From positions 25,814,304-25,878,303 of the forward strand of contig OZ020585.1 of NCBI GenBank assembly GCA_963971535.1: DNA of 64,000 nt. Reading direction: 5' to 3'. Position numbers and translations under genes: made by a program. Position 1 is the stretch's first letter; every line of letters begins with the position of its first letter. The DNA comes from Notolepis coatsorum. Taxonomy: Eukaryota; Chordata; Actinopteri; Aulopiformes; Paralepididae. Below are positions 47,816 through 59,531 of the stretch, piece after piece. The notes beneath the pieces are model-generated. The model did no database searches and had not been told where the DNA came from. It was given only the letters and a program-made list of their open reading frames with translations.

Positions 47816-49655
47816 GAAGGATCATGGCCTTACAGGCGCAGTCATTTTGGAATAAACAGAGTTGGAATGACAAGCACATACCCATTGTTATATTTACCAC
47901 TAACTACAGTAGCATGCTAAATTTGGACCCTGAGGTTTACCTTTGAATAGTTCATTATATAACAAACAAAAATAATACATTTGGCTGACTGTTAGTGACT
48001 CTCTGAAGGGGGGCTTGTCTTTCATGTGGGTAGGTGCATGCAGCATGCAGAGCGCAGCAGCTGGATCTGCGGTGTCCAGGGGAGTGGAAAATCTCTCCGC
48101 AAGCCAAGCCTCGTGCATTGGGCCGACTCCTCTGACTCCAGTGTGAAAGTTCTCTTTCTGTTAGAGATCTAGGATCAGCTAAGAGGCCCTAAAATCCACA
48201 ACCACAATCACGACGAATGAAAATTCAAAAAAATAATAATGAGTCTGAGAGGAAAACACAACTCAAGTAACATTAACGTATCTTTAGAGTCAAATGCGTG
48301 TGGCTATGCAATCTGGCCCGCTGCTCTCAAAGCATCTGCAACAATTAGAACAGAACTTGCTTGGCAGGCAGAAAGAGAGATGGATGCTTGGTGATAATTT
48401 GAGGGTTTTCTGCTTTGCCCCAGGGGTGAACGACCCACTCCAATCCCTTCCAAGGCCACAACTGAGAGAGCCCGATGACCACAGATCTCTTTTGCGGTTG
48501 GTGACGCCACCGGCTCGGTGTACCAGCTATAGGAACCAGTAAATGGAATATGGAGCGTCAGAATAGGCCACTGGCCATTATTATAGAGTCTGGAAAGCGG
48601 GTGGGCGTTCCGCAAAAGGCTGCATCATTGGTGTTTGGTTAGTGTTGCTGTAATCAATCAACGTTGGCACGGGTACTGTGGCTGCATAATTGCTGCACGT
48701 GACTGAAGAGTCATGCTGCCTTGGGAAATGGTTTTCAGATGCTTTATGTTTCCACCTCCAATGCTGCATTGCTGCTGTATTAATTCACTTCTGCCGGAAA
48801 GTTCCATATTGGCTGAAATATGTGAACGTTCAGAAGATTCCCACCATTACCTCCCTCAGTGCTTGAGATAAAGACCACGCGTTGGGTCTCGTTTATCAGG
48901 CAAAACACATAAAGATCGGTATGGGTAGCTTTTTAAATATACACTTAATATACACTCAAACATCATTTAATATTAGATTATAAGTCCTTGGAAACGGTTG
49001 CATGCATGCTTTTTGAGTAAATTTTACCACAGTATTTGATAAATTTTCAACCTTTTACACATGGAAATGTTGATAAATGAGGTCCAATATTCCTTTGTTA
49101 ATGACACATCCTTACGACAGTGGTAAAGTTTACAACATCAATAAGTGATTGTTTAATTACATCCACATGCCCCTGCAGCTCCTTCCCTAAGCCCTGGCAT
49201 TTGTTTACCATGGCTTACTATTAAATAATACTTAATTTGGTTTTGGCTTCACTTATGTACCACCCAGAAGTAATGAAATGTGTAACGAAATGTACAATAA
49301 TGTGCATGTGGAGACACATTCTAATGCCAGGTGTGAACAGACGTACCTGGAGCTGTCCACTTGTGATCGGATCGCCCCAAATCGGATCTTAATACCAAAT
49401 GGAAACAGCCTCATAGTGGTACTTAACCACCCACTGACTCTTGTTGTCCTTCTTGTTCCGTCTTGCCACCTTGTAGTTATAGACATGTTGGTTTGACATG
49501 CAACTCAGAACTGGCCCATCATGAGCTGTTAGCCGTCTTCTCAGAGGACTATTTGGGGTTTTTAACCCAACTTCCAATCCCAATTAGTTGTTGGGTGTGT
49601 TAGGATCTAGGACTCCACTTTAATTAGGGCAGATGTGAGGCCTGTGCCCGGGCTG
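47816..49655. other. no recognised gene
   Basis: About 1.8 kb. Frames at 48294-48542 plus and 48304-48615 minus overlap and have no recognised domain. No repeat signature. Confidence 0.45.
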
Positions 49656-49855
49656 AAACTGCCACACGACAGAAGGTTAGCCCTTTACTATCGTGACCGT
49701 CGGTTGTGTGATAGTAAAGGAACCTTCTGTCGTGTGACAGTGAAAGGGTTAACCGGCGGTCGTGTGGCAGTGAAAGGGTTAACCGTCTGTGTATTGTCGC
49801 AGTGAAAGGGTTAACCGTTTGGTAGTGCGGCAGTAAAAGGGTTAACAGCTTGCCG
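49656..49855. repeat. tandem/palindromic cagtgaaagggttaacc repeats
   Basis: The phrase gtgtg(g/a)cagtgaaagggttaacc is repeated about four times at 30-36 bp spacing. The left part (ccacacgacagaaggttagc..ctttactatc) is its inverted partner. The same unit forms a compact TTAA-flanked palindrome at 58238-58319 and occurs at 57480-57535. Confidence 0.8.
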
Positions 49856-49859
49856 AAAA

Positions 49860-50190
49860 GTAGACTAACAACGCTGATGCTAAATGGGAGATATTGCTAG
49901 GAGTAACACGGACGGACTTGAAAGCATCATGCATACATACCATACATGTGTTTGACTTCCTCAATTGATCCCAGCGGTTACGTAAACAAATTAAGTTGTA
50001 CACATCTGTCTCATGTCAACAGCCAAGTGTCACACGGCAACAGAGGCCATACTGTACATACACGCTTCCTCCGTGCTCTCCTGTCTGCAGTGCGTGCTCT
50101 GGTCTCCAGCCACATTTGATGTTATGCAATGTCTTGGAATGTTACACATCCCTCCATATGGAGCGCAAAGGGATAGATTAGACTGTGGAC
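49860..50190. other. no recognised feature
   Basis: Unrecognised sequence before a long GT array. Confidence 0.45.
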
Positions 50191-50197
50191 AGGCCCT

Positions 50198-50454
<257 letters not shown>

Positions 50455-50597
50455 TCTGTGCCTGTGTACACACATTTGTTTGTGTGCATGAATCCCAGTG
50501 TGCATGTGAAGCACTGCCGTTCGACGTCTGGACCTCAACGTGACAGATGTGTCAGGAGGAGCACAGAGAGCCTCATGTGGGCCTGTTGTGGTCTCTA

Positions 50598-50806
50598 CAC
50601 TCTAAAAAGAAACATGTCTCAGGAGCACAGAGAGCCTCATGTGGGCCTGCTATGGATTTGTTGAAATAACACAAGATGTGACGTCCCCAACTAAATACAA
50701 CACGGTTTTAGGACATGTTGTGTCATTTTTAACTCTGTGTCTATATTGTCTGTTTAGTCAGGGACAAAACTGCCTGCATTATTTCAACACATCTATTTTT
50801 AGAGTG
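50598..50806. mobile_element. small MITE with cactctaaaaa ends
   Basis: CACTCTAAAAA at 50598-50608 is the exact inverse of TTTTTAGAGTG at 50796-50806. The preceding TA and following CA suggest a TA-type target with one mutated copy. The interior has aacacaagatgtgacg and gttgtgtcatttttaac, a known fish MITE style. A 29-bp phrase (agcacagagagcctcatgtg + ggcctg) is directly repeated at about 50556 and 50624. Confidence 0.65.
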
Positions 50807-51653
50807 CAAGACTGAACAGCATGAGCCGGCAGAGATAACCAGCTGTCCATCATCTACCTTGACATAACACAGGGAACACGGGTCCTGTCCCAAACCATCG
50901 CATACTAAATCCCCTGCAGCCTCCGCTACACACAAACAGGATTAGGGTAGTAGGCCTCACTGACTTGTATCCAAATCCTCCGGGTAAACTCAAGAACCGA
51001 AACTGTGAGATAAGACCGGCTGTATAGCTCATTCAAAGAGTGGACAACAATGGAAGCAATATTATAGAAAATGCAGGAGGAATATGGTGATAGGGTGAGA
51101 TCAAAGCGTTAGAATTAGGACCATTTTAACCCCCTCATGGAAGTGGGGCTTCTGTTGTAAAAAAAATCCCAGCTGGGGGTCATCTGGCGGTGAATATGAT
51201 TCATCCAACCCTACAGGGTTCCATCTGGACCCAAGTTCCCTCCAGGCGAAACATGTTCTCTAAATTAAATCACAAGTCATCAGCAGTTTAGGAATACATT
51301 TCTTTCGGAAACCCCGATCGAAAATCCATGAAAGTTTGTTATGTTTGTATGAATGTTTTTCATGAATAATAATAATAATAATAATATGAATAATTAATTG
51401 CTTTCAGCGTTGGAAATCCAGTCAAATTAACACCTAGAGATGCATTCTGTCGTCATCCCAAATCTGACGTTTACCTGAATTTCCTTGTTTTACGTGTTTA
51501 TGGGGAGATTTAAAGTGTCTGGGGCATCAGTGCTTGGGGGGTGACTATACGGGCAATTAGTTTTACTGTGGCCAATAACGTGCAGCCAAGTTGAATTGCA
51601 ATGAAAATGAATGACATAGTGTCTCAGGAATGTCAGGAAGACTGACGTGTTTG
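50807..51653. other. no recognised feature
   Basis: Unrecognised apart from a short AAT run at 51365-51386. Confidence 0.45.
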
Positions 51654-51657
51654 TTAA

Positions 51658-52033
51658 AGGGATAGAGTTTCCTGCTTACCAATAACGTTGCCGCTGCGTA
51701 GAATCCTTTCTCAGCACGATCGTTCCACATGTTAGCTCCGGCTAGTTAGCCACAAACTAATGCAAAGTCAATGGGGGTCAGGCTCGTGTCTGTACAAGCT
51801 GGCTCATGCTCACTGAAACGTACTCCACGGTGCACACAAAGTAGATGTCAGTGAGCATCTCAGCTTGTATAGACAGGAGCTTGACCCCATTGACTTTGCA
51901 TCTGTTTGTGGCTAACTAGCCGGAGCTTGTATGAGGAACAGCATGGATTGTGCTGAGAAAGGACTCCACCGATCAACATCACCACTGGTAAGCAGGAAAT
52001 AGGGCTAAGGTTCTAAAAATCAGAACTATCCCT
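51658..52033. mobile_element. TTAA-flanked MITE (agggatag ends)
   Basis: AGGGATAG..CTATCCCT termini with TTAA on both sides (51654-51657, 52034-52037). Subterminal tttcctgcttacc / ggtaagcaggaaa and interior gtttgtggctaactagccgg / ccggctagttagccacaaac are inverted matches, so the 376-bp element is largely palindromic. Confidence 0.85.
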
Positions 52034-52138
52034 TTAATGTTGAACAATCAATTTGAATAAAAATCACAGAATTTTAAGAAATGTTGTAGTTTGTTCGTTT
52101 TCTGAAACAAAGTACAAAAACCACAGAGAACTCGATTG

Positions 52139-52191
52139 CATCACCTCAAAAGCCCTGTTGTTTTTTGAAAAACTGGGCTTTTGAGGTGATG
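52139..52191. repeat. perfect 17-bp hairpin
   Basis: catcacctcaaaagccc pairs exactly with gggcttttgaggtgatg around a 19-nt loop. It stands at the junction with the half-element that follows. Confidence 0.85.
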
Positions 52192-52680
52192 AAATCACTG
52201 CGCCCAGGCAGCAGTGGTTCGGCAAAAAATTGTTCAGAGTATAGATCTGCTTAGAAAATGAAAATGTCTAATTATTTTTTTATAAAAATGTTGGTAAATA
52301 CACAGGTCACAACATGTTTATAGGAATGTTTTGAAGTTGTATTTGGAGTGTATTTCGTGACTGTTGGGAACTAGGCTACACTGGCACACCTACTTCCAGT
52401 GAATGACGCTAAGCTAGGCTAATGGGCTGTTCCCTAAGCCTAATGCAGTGTTTCTCAAAGTGGGGGGCGCGCCCCCCAGGGGGGGGGCGCAGAGGCATGA
52501 CAGGGGGGGCCTTGAGATTTATATAAAAAAAAAAAAAAAAATGGATTACAGAAAATTATCACTAAAGTGCTATCTTAGCTAGGCCCTAATGCATGCACAG
52601 AGAAGAAAAGGGTATGTATCTGCTTGTCTAACTCCAGGGTAGATGGCAAAGCTAATTTCCCAAAAAGTTGGCGTGTTCCT
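52192..52680. mobile_element. half copy of the TTAA palindrome element
   Basis: The sequence aligns with the right arm of the 20231-21424 element (ttcggcaaaaaattgttcag, aaatacacaggtcacaacat, gagaagaaaagggtatgtat) and ends ..gcgtgttcct before TTAA (52681-52684). The left arm is absent. A 138-bp insert (52446-52583) starting cagtgtttctcaaagtgggg is flanked by gcctaatg/ccctaatg (7 of 8), probably a truncated hAT MITE. Confidence 0.75.
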
Positions 52681-52684
52681 TTAA

Positions 52685-53354
52685 GTGGAGAGTAGAACAT
52701 CTCAATATGCATTCATTGTACACGTTGTAAAATGCTTCAATCTTTTAATAAACGTTTCCAAAACCAGGTGATTTAACGTTTATTGATAGGCAGAAGGGGA
52801 AAAGAAACAAACTGAACATAGACACGCACAGTAGGTAACAAATACATGTATGCTTGAAATTCAAAGGAGAGGAAAAAAGTATGGAAAATTGCTTTCACAT
52901 GGTTGAGAATATAGCGGGACGTCCGGCGCGGATGTCGAGGGGAACGCTTACCTAAATCACTTCTGTGCATGAATGTGCAGAGAGAAGAGATGAGAAGGGG
53001 AAGAAAACTGCATAATACATACAGTACGCCTTCACTTCTGTGTGAGTTCATCACTTGAAGGGCAGTGTCATCTTGTGGAACATCTATGTTAGAGACACTG
53101 TACAGTACGTGTTCTATCGCTTTTTATTGACATATTTCTACTATAGTAGTACCATGAGAGTCCAATATCTCATCCAACGTAATGCATCAGGGAAATGCCT
53201 TTTGGGTTAGCCATAGCTTTTTATTGACATATTTATAGTAAGACCGTAACAGTCGACAGGCATAAAACCCTTATTGCTGGGGTCTGTTCATGCTATCTTC
53301 ACTGTTCATGTTGTCCTCTCCTTTTTCCCCACAGAGTGGTTCATTGTTCAGGTA
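52685..53354. other. no recognised feature
   Basis: The phrase tttttattgacatatttcta/ttttattgacatatttatag recurs at about 53121 and 53220. Otherwise unrecognised. Confidence 0.45.
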
Positions 53355-53500
53355 TGCCACACCACACCACGCCACGCCACGCGGCCCACGCCACGCCACG
53401 CCACGCCATGCCATGCCATGCCATGCCATGCCATGCCATGCCATGTCATGCCATGCCACGCCACGCCACGCCACACCAGACCAGACCAGACCAGACCAGA
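53355..53500. repeat. pentanucleotide (CCAYG)n array
   Basis: Blocks of ccacg, then ccatg, then ccacg, then ccaga pentamers, about 145 bp. The segmental change of the variable base suggests sequential expansion. Confidence 0.93.
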
Positions 53501-54100
53501 CGACCACACGTTTGAGATACAGAGGGCAGAATGCTGACTCTCTTCACAAAGTGTCTGTTCTCTCGTTCTCTCTCTCTCTGGCGCGACAGCTGGAATGTGT
53601 CAGAGGAGCAGCAGCATTGTGCTTCAGGGGGTCTGGGGTCTAGAAGTGCTGCTGCTGCTGAGAGAGGAAGAGGAGAAAGGGGAGGCGGAGGAGGAGGAGG
53701 AGGAGGAGGTGATGATGTGGTGTGAAAGCAACACTTAGCATCTCGGTCTTCCACCGACGGGAGCAGTGTTGCAGCTCAACAGTGACACCTAGTGGGGGCC
53801 CTTCATTAGGGGGGGGGGTTGAATCAAAAAAGATATTATACGAAATACACCTGCCAAGCCAAAGATGATTTCATGGTTTCAGGGTGTTTTAGATAGAGCT
53901 TCCGTTTTCACACTGGTGATGACAGGAAGCACAAAGCTGTACGCAGGTCTCACTCGTTGCAGTTCTTACTTTAAATCATTAATCAAAGGTGATGAATCAC
54001 AACACTTCAGTCAGTCTAATCTGTCTGCTACTGTGTCTGTTTGGTGGCTGGACAGTCTGCTATGTAGGCGTTCTGCAAGCTTGCCTGAGTCTCTGCTTGC
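53501..54100. other. no recognised gene; purine-rich stretch
   Basis: A gaggaggaggaggagg run lies at 53675-53710. The rest is unrecognised up to the CTGT array. Confidence 0.5.
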
Positions 54101-54374
<274 letters not shown>

Positions 54375-54429
54375 TATGACATCATACATTCTGGGTCCTA
54401 TTACCAGACTGTAATCCCCTATCTTCTCA

Positions 54430-55058
54430 CGTGGTCTTCTTGCTCTCTCTCTCTTAATTGCTCTCTCGCTCTCTCTCGCCCCCCTCTATCTCTCCCTCCA
54501 TCTCTCTCTCCATCTTTCTCTCACCCCCCTCTCCACCCTCTCTCTCCCTCCCACCCTCTCTTTCTCTCTCCATCCCCCTCTCTCTCCTTCCCCCTCTCTC
54601 TCTCCCTTTATCTTTCCTCCCGCCTCTATCGCTCCCTCCATCTCTCTCCCTCCCCCACTCTCTCTCTCCCCATCTCTCTCCCTCCCACCCTGTCTTTCTC
54701 TCTCCCCCTCCCTCCCTCTCCCTCCCTCCCACCCTCTCTTTCTCTCCCCCCCCCCCTCTCTCTCTCCCTCCCTCTCTCTCCCCCTCCCTCTCCTCCTCCC
54801 TCCCCCCCTCTCTCTCCCCTCTTTCTCCCTCCCTCTCTCCCTCCTACCCTCTCTTTCTCCCCCTATCTCTCTCCTTCCCTCCCTCTCCCTCTATCTCTCC
54901 CTCCCTCTCCCCCGTATATCTCTCTCCCCCTCTCTCTCCCTCCCTCCCTCTATCTCTCCCCCCCTCTCTCCCTCCCTCTCTCTCTCCTCCTCTATCTCTC
55001 CCTCCCCCCTCTATCTCTCCCTCCCTCCATATCTCCCTCCCCCCCTCTATATCTCCCT

Positions 55059-55137
<79 letters not shown>
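54430..55137. repeat. ~700-bp polypyrimidine tract
   Basis: Nearly pure C/T on the plus strand, built of shifting ctctctccctccct-type units and ending in a CT run. It can form triplex (H-DNA). Long Ser/Leu/Pro frames through it are compositional. Confidence 0.97.
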
Positions 55138-55139
<2 letters not shown>

Positions 55140-55860
55140 GTAAGCTCAGCTGATATTGCAGGCATGTTGTTTACTTTAGCGACTGGCTACTTCTCACCCC
55201 AGGCCTTCTCTCTTTGACCCACGGCCCCTTTAAAAGGTCCAGGGAGCAAAAGATAACAAATAAAAGGCCTGTTAAGCCGCGCATTAGTCACTGCGGAGTC
55301 CTCCGCTCGGCCTCTGTGTTGTTAGTATACGTAGGGGAGTCCGTCAGAGCAGTAACCGTGCCCAGCTGAGTGACTGTCTCCACCGTAGCCACGGGCCGTA
55401 ACCACAGGCCGGGTCCACTCCACATACTGTAACACCGTTAGGGGCAGACGTCGTGCCATAAAGATTAATGAAGGGGAAACGGGGTGTCGTTCATTTGGTG
55501 GAATATGACACTCAGGCACGTGGACGGATGGGGTCTAGAGAGGGCATCCAAACAGAGAAACGGGGACCCCTCCCTGTTGAGGACCCGACCCCCCTCTCCG
55601 TTAAGGATTGTAGGTGTCCGGAATGACCATTTGTTTGTTTGAGCCCCCCCCCGCCCCCGACAGTGGCCGTGCTGCCACGCACACAGACAGTCCTGATGCC
55701 ACTGATAACGCAAGAATGCAATCACGGAGAGCTACGTCAATATATACATGCGGTAAACAGCGTCTGATCCCTGAACAGCTGTTACAGCGTCATGCAGCAT
55801 TGATCCCAAGCTCTCTCTGTCCCTCCGTCTGCACGATCCTGCAAATCCCACCCTTAACTC
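55138..55860. other. no recognised feature
   Basis: CpG-containing, unrecognised. Confidence 0.45.
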
Positions 55861-55948
55861 CTGCTCTCTCTCTCTCTTCCTCTCTCTCTATCCCTCTCTC
55901 TCTCTCTTCCTCTCTCTCTATCCCTCTCTCTCTCTCCCTCTCTCTCTA

Positions 55949-55997
<49 letters not shown>

Positions 55998-56013
55998 CTC
56001 TCTCTCTCTCTCT
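55861..56013. repeat. CT-rich simple repeat
   Basis: ctctctctatccctctctct-type units, about 150 bp. Confidence 0.95.
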
Positions 56014-56550
56014 CCACCCATGGATAAACTCAACATCTGCACACCGCACTTATAAGTTCCTCTATAAAGCGCTTCCAAGGAGCTCCTCTGTCTGGCTTGA
56101 CCAAAAGCCTCTGTGAGTTTATTGACATCCTGCTTTGAGAGAGAAGAAAGGGCCCTGTGAGCGACAGCTGGTGCTGGCACACAGTTTACAGCTAATCCCC
56201 CCCGATGAGGTGAAATTATCGGTTAAATGCGGCTAAATTATTGGATGATGCCGCTCGGTTCTTGAGCGTGCTTTGAAACGGAAATTGCGCTAAAGTGTTT
56301 CAATTGAGGGAAATCTTTGTAATGTAATGGCAAAGCACAGCGCTTCCTGCTGCGAGCTTGATTTCTAACTATTTTCTTTTTTGTTTATCAGAGCTCCAGG
56401 TGCTGGGAATTCCCTTGAGATTCCTAAAGGGGACACACTGTGCTGTGCATGCTGGGAATGAGGTTGTGTGAATCATTAAAAAAAAAAAGTTGTCTACCCC
56501 GCAAAGAGTTGGTGGGGAACGATGAATCATGACTAACAAGACAAGGCTGT
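56014..56550. other. no recognised feature
   Basis: Unrecognised sequence. Confidence 0.45.
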
Positions 56551-56749
56551 TCAAGTTTCAATTTCATGTTTGCTTTTATTTGTCACGTATAAAGTACATG
56601 AACATTACAGTGAAATGCTTGGTTCTGTATGAGCCCCTGATTAGAATGTGCTTCATACAGTAACAAAAAAAGTAAGTAAAAGAGGAATAAGTCACAACAC
56701 TAAAGTAAAAATGCAGACAATGAGGTACAAAATGCTGACAATGAGGTAC

Positions 56750-56792
<43 letters not shown>
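56551..56792 (-). repeat. probable retroposon 3' end and A-run
   Basis: 56560-56620 (tttcatgtttgcttttattt + gtcacgtataaagtacatga) resembles, in reverse, the 3' end of fish LINE/SINE copies. A run of about 36 A residues (56757-56792) follows a duplicated phrase gacaatgaggtacaaaa. Confidence 0.5.
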
Positions 56793-56798
<6 letters not shown>

Positions 56799-57000
56799 GA
56801 TGCAAAATGGTATGGATGTAGTGCAAATCTCTTTAATAAATAGATAAATATGATGCACTGTAGTGTTAAAGTGTTTAAAGTGTCTAAAGTGAGTGTTATT
56901 AAGGTGAGTGTTTGTTTAAAGGCCCACTTGCATGTTGTATTTTTGTTCAATAAACAATGTGACTAGGCCAACGGTGACTTTCATGAAGAGGGGGGAAAAA
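56793..57000. other. no recognised feature
   Basis: Short AT-rich gap. Confidence 0.45.
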
Positions 57001-57470
57001 AGTATAGAAATGGACCCAGTTTTAGCGTTTTTATCAAAAATGTTGTCAGCCCAACCACAACCATCACGCACGTGGATATTTTAATCCATGGTTCATAATG
57101 TGCGCGTGTCATCTTAATGATGACGTCACACCAGGTATCAGGGCAGCAGGGGCTCTGAGAGTCACAGGCAGGTAGTGGCAGGAAGCAGAGAGCCTTCTTG
57201 TTACTACTAGCCGAGGATCTAGTATCTGTTTCACCTAACACTATTGCTCCGTGATCATAGCCATTTATCTCTAAAGCTAACCACTATTTGTAAAAGCCAC
57301 AACCACGTTACCATATTTGTAAATACTCATGTAAATCATTGTGTCGTTGTACATATTGTGTATATAACGTTAGTAGCTAAGTTAGCTAGCTAGCATTCCC
57401 GAAACTCCTATGCCCTGATTTAAAATGGTTCTCTCCTCTTTGTATACCTTTGTCCTCACAAACATACCGT
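57001..57470. repeat. dispersed repeat, second copy of 16795-17345
   Basis: Aligned phrases in the same order and orientation as at 16.8-17.3 kb, ending with aaaatggttctctcctcttt. The GC-rich inverted repeat found at the end of the first copy is missing here. Confidence 0.85.
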
Positions 57471-57535
57471 ATGTAGGGTGGTAGTGAAAGGGTTAACCTG
57501 CTGTAGTGTGGTAGTGAAAAGGGTTAATTAAACCC
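57471..57535. repeat. gtagtgaaagggttaacc repeats
   Basis: Two tandem units of the family seen at 49656-49855. Confidence 0.75.
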
Positions 57536-57811
57536 ATTGTGGATAAATGTGAGTGTTGTCTTCTATGCAACTAAAATCTAAACATGTTTGAATATGTTGT
57601 GTGAGCATGTATGTTCTGGTTTGAATGTGCCTGGTCTCGAATATAGTTAAAGGGAATTACTGCAATAATTGGAAACAATCAGGAAGATAAACATGCAGGT
57701 TCTGTGTTGTTATTATTATACTGTACCCACCACCTTCCCATGCTCAGATTGATTAATTAATGGTACAGCTCGTATATCAAAGAAACCGGCTGTTATGGAA
57801 CAGGGTTTTTA
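57536..57811. other. no recognised feature
   Basis: Unrecognised AT-rich sequence. Confidence 0.45.
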
Positions 57812-57892
57812 CTTATTTACAACATTATGGGAACTGCGCTTACCGTCTTCTCCAGAGTCAGACAAGTGTATAGATACCAATTCCCTCTCTCA

Positions 57893-58614
57893 GGCCCCGT
57901 TTAGACGGAAACGCTAGCAGGTGAATCCGCAAAAATATTTTTACGGATGTGCCTTTCGTTTATACGGAAACGGCGTTTTTACGGGGTGAAACCGCAAAAA
58001 AGTGAGACTACCTTCCAGGGTGGAATTCCTAGAAACGCAAAAGCTTTGCGCTTTCGTCTAAACTGTCAAACCGTATAAATCTGTTAAAACGATGACGAAA
58101 GGTTTGTCACGGCTCTGGTCGCGCGTACTGCTTACGTCACAGGTAGCAGGTATGCGCCAGTAGCCGAGACGTAAACAAAGCAAGTATGTCTGACTTATAT
58201 CAACGGAGATCACCTGAAGGCTACATTGGCAGTACTTTTAACCCTTTCACTGCCACACGACAGAAGGTTACCCCTTTACTATCACACAACCGGCTGTCGT
58301 GTGGCAGTGAAAGGGTTAAATACACAAGAATCTGTCCCGCGGCGTGAGTGGACCCACTGTCTGTGAGTGACTCTGCTTTGGTGCAATCACATTCCCCATC
58401 CACAGTCTGCGAATCAGAGGCAGAGTAGGGCGGGTCTTCACAGCACGTCATGTGACATATGCGCCAATCGTGTGACAGCGGGTCTCCGTCGTTACAAGCG
58501 TCGTCTGCACAGAGAATTCCACTCCAAAACGCTCGTCTAAACGTAAAATTAAAAGTGAAACCGCAAGATGACTTTTGCGGTTTCTGTTCACAAAACGCTC
58601 GTCTAAACGGGGCC
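57893..58614. mobile_element. Harbinger-like MITE (ggccccgtttagacg ends)
   Basis: GGCCCCGTTTAGACG at the left and CGTCTAAACGGGGCC at the right are exact 15-bp inverted repeats. TCA is duplicated at 57890-57892 and 58615-58617, and the paralogous sequence near 62281 (ctctctcaatcag) is the empty site. A 3-bp target fits PIF/Harbinger. Subterminal aaaccgcaaaa/ttttgcggttt repeats reinforce the pairing. It carries a nested palindrome at 58238-58319. Confidence 0.85.
58238..58319. mobile_element. 82-bp TTAA-flanked palindrome nested in the MITE
   Basis: TTAA at both ends, and ccctttcactgccacacgac + ag pairs exactly with its inverse ctgtcgtgtggcagtgaaag + gg. It is the compact form of the repeats at 49656-49855 and may be a minimal mobile unit. 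Confidence 0.8.
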
Positions 58615-58823
58615 TCAATCAGTAGAAAGCTATCCAGCTGCAAGCTAGCCTATAGTTTAGCACAAATGAATGGAAGCGGATACGGATCAGCTAGCCTAGC
58701 TGTTGGCCAAAAACACACACAAAAGAAATCCCAGAGTTTTAAGCTAGTGGTCCATATCTGCTCGTCTCCGCTGGAGAAGACGGTAAGCACGTGTCCTATA
58801 CTGTATAATGTTGGAGTGTTCCT

Positions 58824-59482
58824 TTAATTAGTCTGAAAATAAGTGATAATTAACAACAATAATGTAACCTACCAGCTGTTATTATGATAAGCGTCCGCAT
58901 TACTTCTCCAAACAAGTGAGGACACGTCTGGAAAACCGCTGCTACCGTCTACCAGCGGTCCCAGGACATCATTCCTTATTGTGATGATGTCTGCCTCTCC
59001 TCCGGTGTCACGCTGAGTCCACAGATGACATCATGAACTGGACGCCTGCCTTTCGGCGTACGGTACGAGTGCAATTGAAGTGTCATCGCAAGAGCTCCCA
59101 TCAACCTAGTTTCAAGATGTCTCCGCTAGCACGGTAGAAGTATACATATGGCAGAGTCCTCACTGTTGATGGGCAGACCTGGAGGAGGAGGAGAAGCCAT
59201 GGGGTCGGACTGGTACTTGTAAACGTCAACAATCGATACGTGAGCTATACAACTTCTACCTCATGAGCTCATAATGGGGTTTTCAGATTCACTCCAAAAT
59301 ACACTACCCACACATGTTTTGGATATCGGTTTCACTCCAGCACTAGGCAATTAAAGGCCAAATCAGGTTGACCAGAGTGAGATGAGGTCACGTGCTGTGC
59401 TGAAGTAATGATCCAACCAACACTATTTCCAATAGGATGGTGTGGTCATGTCTACTTAAACTAATCTTACACAGACATCACA

Positions 59483-59485
<3 letters not shown>
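58824..59485. other. duplicated flank, then unrecognised
   Basis: 58824-58885 (attagtctgaaaataagtga + taattaacaacaataatgta) matches 62498-62560, so the duplication extends past the MITE. The rest is unrecognised. Confidence 0.6.

Positions 59486-59526
<41 letters not shown>
59486..59526. repeat. (CA)n microsatellite
   Basis: About 40 bp of CA. Confidence 0.95.

Positions 59527-59531
<5 letters not shown>

Larger units (their letters stand above)
57812..58823. mobile_element. TTAA-type MITE copy split by an insertion
   Basis: Left part 57812-57892 (acttatttacaacattatgg, tctccagagtcagacaagtg) and right part 58615-58823 (caatcagtagaaagctatcc, gctggagaagacggtaagca, ending gttggagtgttcct before TTAA at 58824-58827). 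The same two parts are joined without the insert in the copy at 60710-62497. Confidence 0.75.

Noticed and set aside
52446..52583. Complete hAT MITE inside the TTAA half-element
   Set aside because: The left end and a 7-of-8 flanking match fit, but the right end has no inverted match, so it is only a probable truncated copy.
53310..53360. Possible 17-nt micro-exon with tttttccccacag and gtatg splice-like signals
   Set aside because: No neighbouring exons or coding context; such signals occur by chance in pyrimidine-rich DNA.
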